Positions 60,619 through 64,000 of a stretch of DNA of 64,000 bases are shown in pieces; within the stretch, counting starts at the first letter, position 1, and every line of letters starts with the position of its first letter. Source of the DNA: Leishmania mexicana MHOM/GT/2001/U1103 (Eukaryota; Euglenozoa; Kinetoplastea; Trypanosomatida; Trypanosomatidae); contig NC_018312.1 in assembly GCF_000234665.1 (NCBI RefSeq), positions 194,516-258,515 on the forward strand. Direction: 5' to 3'. A model generated the notes under the pieces. It was not told the origin of the DNA. It saw only the letters and a program-made list of their open reading frames with translations, and did no database searches. The position numbers were made by a program, and so were the translations under genes.

Positions 60619-63600
60619 CTGTCACCTACTAATGCTGCCCCGGCTTTGGCATCACACTCCAGAGACTTGCTGATGTCTGCGTGTTGGCCTCTGTACGCAT
60701 GCGCTCGTTTGGAGCGTTGATTCCCCCTCCCACAAGCAACGGCACACCAACGCAGGAATAATAAACACCACACACACACAAGCGAACAGACGAAGAGGAA
60801 GTTGGAAGCTGCTCTTTGGAAGTCTTTCTGTTCATGTCGTTCTTTCTTTTCTTTTTTTTCGCGTGCCGGCGCATGTGTTTGTGTCTGCGCCTCCACCTGC
60901 TGTTGCACGCTCCAGCTGCCTCTGTTCTCCGTTGTTTCCTTCTGTCTCGGGCACGAATTCGTGCAAAGAGCTGCATGTGCGTATTTCATATCCCCTTAAG
61001 GTTTCGTTCTCCCTTTTTCTTTGTTTACGCCGTGTGTGCGTGCGCGGGTGTGTGTGTGTGTATTTGTCGCCGGACATCTTCGTACGGCTGCCTCGACCCT
61101 CGAGTGTGCCCCCCTTCGTCCCTCCTCCCCTCCCTTCCCCGCTTTACCCTGTCTCGCGTGAGTGAGGAAAAAGGCGGCGTGTTGGTGGTGCTGGGCGGAC
61201 ACATCTTTTTTTTATCTTTCGTTACCGTTATTGCTGTTATTATTTCATCCTTGTCGCGTCTCGCCTTCTCTCTTATCCATTTTTTTTTTGAGGGGGGGGG
61301 GCACGTGCGTGCCATTTCGAGCTCTATTGCTGCAAACCGTATATCACCTGTTTTTTTTTGCCTTGTTTCCTCGTTTTGGTGCGTTGTATTTGGCCTTCGT
61401 CGGTCTCAACCCGTGCCCTCGCGCGCCGAGACCTCCCTCCCTCCCTGTCTTCTTCTTTTTTCCTTTGTTGTTTCGTTCTTTGGTCACCAATCGGAATGCG
61501 GCATGGGATTCTCATCCTGTGTACATGTGCTCATGTCTTGTGTATGTGTGTGTGTGTGCGTGTTTTGTGCAAAGTCAGCCACGTTTTCTTTTTTTTTCAT
61601 TGGCCTCGAGTGTGTCCCGGGGGACGTTGAGAAAAAGCCGAGAAAGCGGGCAAAAGAAAGCGCTACTCAGAACGTGACGGGCAAAAGTACGACTGAGCAG
61701 TAAGTAAGAGGCGGGGTGAGGGAGAGGGGGAAGGGGGGAGGAAATGAATGGGGCATGCAACTGGAAGAGAGACGGAACAAAATTAAGGCAATGCTTCTAG
61801 CTTCTTGCACATGCACGTTGTGGTCTCAAGGGGAGGAACAGAATGTGAGGCGGAGAAAGAGTGACTGCCGGCTTGCTGGTTCTCTCGTCCCTACAGTTCT
61901 ACAAAAAAATGTCTCTCCCTCTTTTTTTCGCTATTCTGTTGATTCCGCATAGTTGTGGTTACTGAATCATGAGCGTGAACAGTGTGCGTGTGTGCGCGTG
62001 TGTGTGTGTCGTGAGTGTCCAGAAGTCCGTGGTCCCCACTGCAGGTAACACGCTTTTCTCATTGACTCTCTCTCGTCCCACATTCATCACAAGGTCCACC
62101 GCTTTGCCGGCCTGCTGAGAAGGTTTTTTTCTTTCGCCTTTGTGACAGTCGTTCCACCCACCCTCGCTTCCTCCGTCTTATCGCCTGCACTCTCCCATTG
62201 CCCTCCCTTCATCTCTAGACACGTGCGACTCTCCTGCTATCTGCTGTGTATGTGCATTGAGGAGGGGGCCACTCCTCCTCCTCCTTTGTTGTTTTTCCTT
62301 TTCTTGTGCTTCCTCTTTGCGTGTTTGTGTGTGTGTGTGACCTCTCTCTTTCTTCTTTGGTGTGGGTGCGCGCTGATTTTGCGCGAGTCACGGCATTCGC
62401 CCCCCACCCCACCCCACACCCCACACCCCTTCCCCATCGCTTTCCCTTCTTCTCCCCTGCTTCTCTCCCGTTGGATTTCTTTCTCCTTTCAGAGTTTTTT
62501 GTTCCTGAACAAGGCAGCAGCACCGGCAGAACGTTGACTCCTCCTCCGCTTGCCGTTCCCCCCCCTTCCGCTGCCCCTCCTGCGTCTCTACACACGTCCT
62601 TGTTCACTCGCACACTGGCACACACACTCGACCCCTCTTCTCTTCTCCGTGTTGTGTGTGTGTGTAGTGCTTTCCATTGCTTATACGGATATGTGTGCGT
62701 CATCGGGCAAGTGCGCACGTCGTGTCTCGCTTCTCCCCCGGTACCATCTGTCCCTCTTTCCCTTATTATTCTCGACGGCGTTGTGTACGACGCTCTAGAG
62801 CACATGGACACCGGCGAGGGAAAAACGTAGACTGGGACGGCCCCTTCGGTTTGTCCCGTACAATGAGCGCCGTGCCCCCGCCATCGCTTCTATGGACTCC
62901 TCGTTCCCTCCTACCCATTCATTGGAAAAGGAAGTACCGGATCGAGAGACGTGCGTGCGCGTGCTCCTGTGCTAGAGGATAAGGGGATCTGGTGGCGTCG
63001 AGAAAGCCAAACAACGAAAACATGCAGAAGAGAAAGACACCCAACGACGTGAATGCCAACTACTTCACCCTGATCCCACCCCTACCTCTCTCCCATCATT
63101 TGTGTGCTTTCTTCTTCCTCCATCCTCATTCTGTTTACTCTGTCTTCCTCTGCCGTGTCGTGTGCATGTGTGTGTGTATGTGTGTGTGCCGTTGCTCTCC
63201 TCCTTTTTTTTGCTCGCTGTTTGCTTGTTCTCCGCCTCCGACTCTCTTTCCCTTTTTTCCTCTCTGCTGTGGACTGTACCCCTGCAGTGCCTGCGCTCTT
63301 GTACCTCTTTGATACCTTCTCGGCCACATACCTATGCGCGTGTTGCTCACCTTCGTTCTTCCCCTTTCCTTTCTTCACCCCATCGTTGTTTCACTCGCTT
63401 CATTTTTTTTCAGGCTTTCTTCTGTGTGTCTGTGTGCGTTGTCTGCCCCAGTTGCTGCCCAGCACGTATTCGGACAACGAAATGGGGAGGGGGGGGGGCA
63501 GTTTTTTTTTTTGGTCCGCACGCTGTCGTGTGCCCTTTTTTTTTATTATGACAGTTGTTGGTAACTTATACACAGGCGCATACGCGTATCTCGGTGTCGT

Positions 63601-64000
63601 TGTTGTTCGGTGCTGAGTGCCATGGTCCTCCGTTCTGCTCGTTTCTCCCCCTTCCCTTTACTGCTTCCGTTTCCGTTTCTGCACGTGATGAAGCCTGTGT
63701 GCGTGTGTGTTGGCTAAATAACTAAGCCGTACAATAATTAAAAAAAAACATACCTCTCCCTTTTCTAGTCTTCCCTTGTGCACTTACCTCCTTCCTGAGG
63801 AACCCGCGCACCTCTCACGCGCAACCACTGTCACTCCCCTCCCTCCCGATTGCCAGTGGGTAGAAGCAACTGGACAGAGCGGCACACCCCTCATTTTGCG
63901 AAGGCCGTGACAGACTGCCTATCTGCTTCTCGTCCAGGAGGGCACTTTTTTTCATGCCTGGGTGTAAGTGCCTGTGCAGTGCTCTCCTGCGAATGGTGCC
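60619..64000. other. Intergenic region to the window end
   Basis: CT-rich, T-rich and GT-rich sequence with G-runs (61291-61301, 63488-63498) and A-runs. Short frames such as 62677-62982 or 62992-63312 carry no motif and lack supporting ATG and acceptor context. No gene is supported; a following gene may start beyond 64000. Confidence 0.5.

Noticed and set aside
1..64000. tRNA, rRNA, snRNA genes and CRISPR arrays
   Set aside because: I scanned for T-loop and B-box-like motifs and regularly spaced repeats and found none convincing by eye. A covariance-model search would be needed to exclude small RNAs.

Overview
The window looks like a kinetoplastid nuclear chromosome, most likely Leishmania. 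Every convincing gene lies on the + strand, has no intron, and is separated from its neighbours by one to several kilobases of pyrimidine-rich, microsatellite-rich DNA. A polypyrimidine tract and an AG lie a short distance upstream of most start codons, as expected for spliced-leader trans-splicing of a polycistronic transcript. Six SIDER-like retroposons and a degenerate ingi/L1Tc-type element (DIRE) with zinc-finger remnants also point to Leishmania. The species cannot be fixed from the sequence alone.

Layout. 1-3.2 kb: flank with SIDER copy A. 3.2-6.6 kb: an acyltransferase gene and a broken, partly gene-converted second copy. 9.4-10.3 kb: GINS subunit Sld5. 11.4-13.5 kb: coiled-coil protein. 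14.2-15.7 kb: DIRE. 16.1-18.7 kb: M1 aminopeptidase. 19.2 kb: SIDER. 20.9-22.5 kb: a GPDH-fold protein lacking the usual catalytic residues. 22.7 kb: SIDER copy B, nearly identical to copy A. 23.8-24.8 kb: unrecognised protein with a basic tail. 25-25.5 kb: two short coding-like remnants. 26.2 kb: SIDER. 27.6-29.1 kb: DNAAF11/LRRC6-type protein. 31-33 kb: dynamin-like GTPase. 37-41.3 kb: a large type I membrane glycoprotein with six four-cysteine repeats. 43 kb: reversed SIDER. 45-46.6 kb: zinc-ribbon/treble-clef protein. 47.7-49.5 kb: DTW-domain protein with a matrin-type zinc finger. 50.3-51.7 kb: Rab GDI. 53.3 kb: a 100-N assembly gap. 55.7-57.5 kb: CDK-like kinase. 57.5-64 kb: no recognisable gene, one SIDER.

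The genes do not form a functional operon. As usual in trypanosomatids, the neighbours belong to unrelated processes: lipid synthesis, DNA replication, proteolysis, axoneme assembly, membrane fission, vesicle traffic, tRNA modification and cell-cycle or signalling control. Co-orientation reflects shared transcription, and expression is probably set after transcription, by UTRs and possibly by the SIDER elements in them.

The observations most worth following are the six-repeat surface glycoprotein, the GPDH-like pseudoenzyme, the DTW plus matrin-finger fusion, the frameshifted acyltransferase copy whose 3' part is almost identical to its neighbour, and near-identical direct SIDER repeats 21 kb apart that could support amplicon formation.
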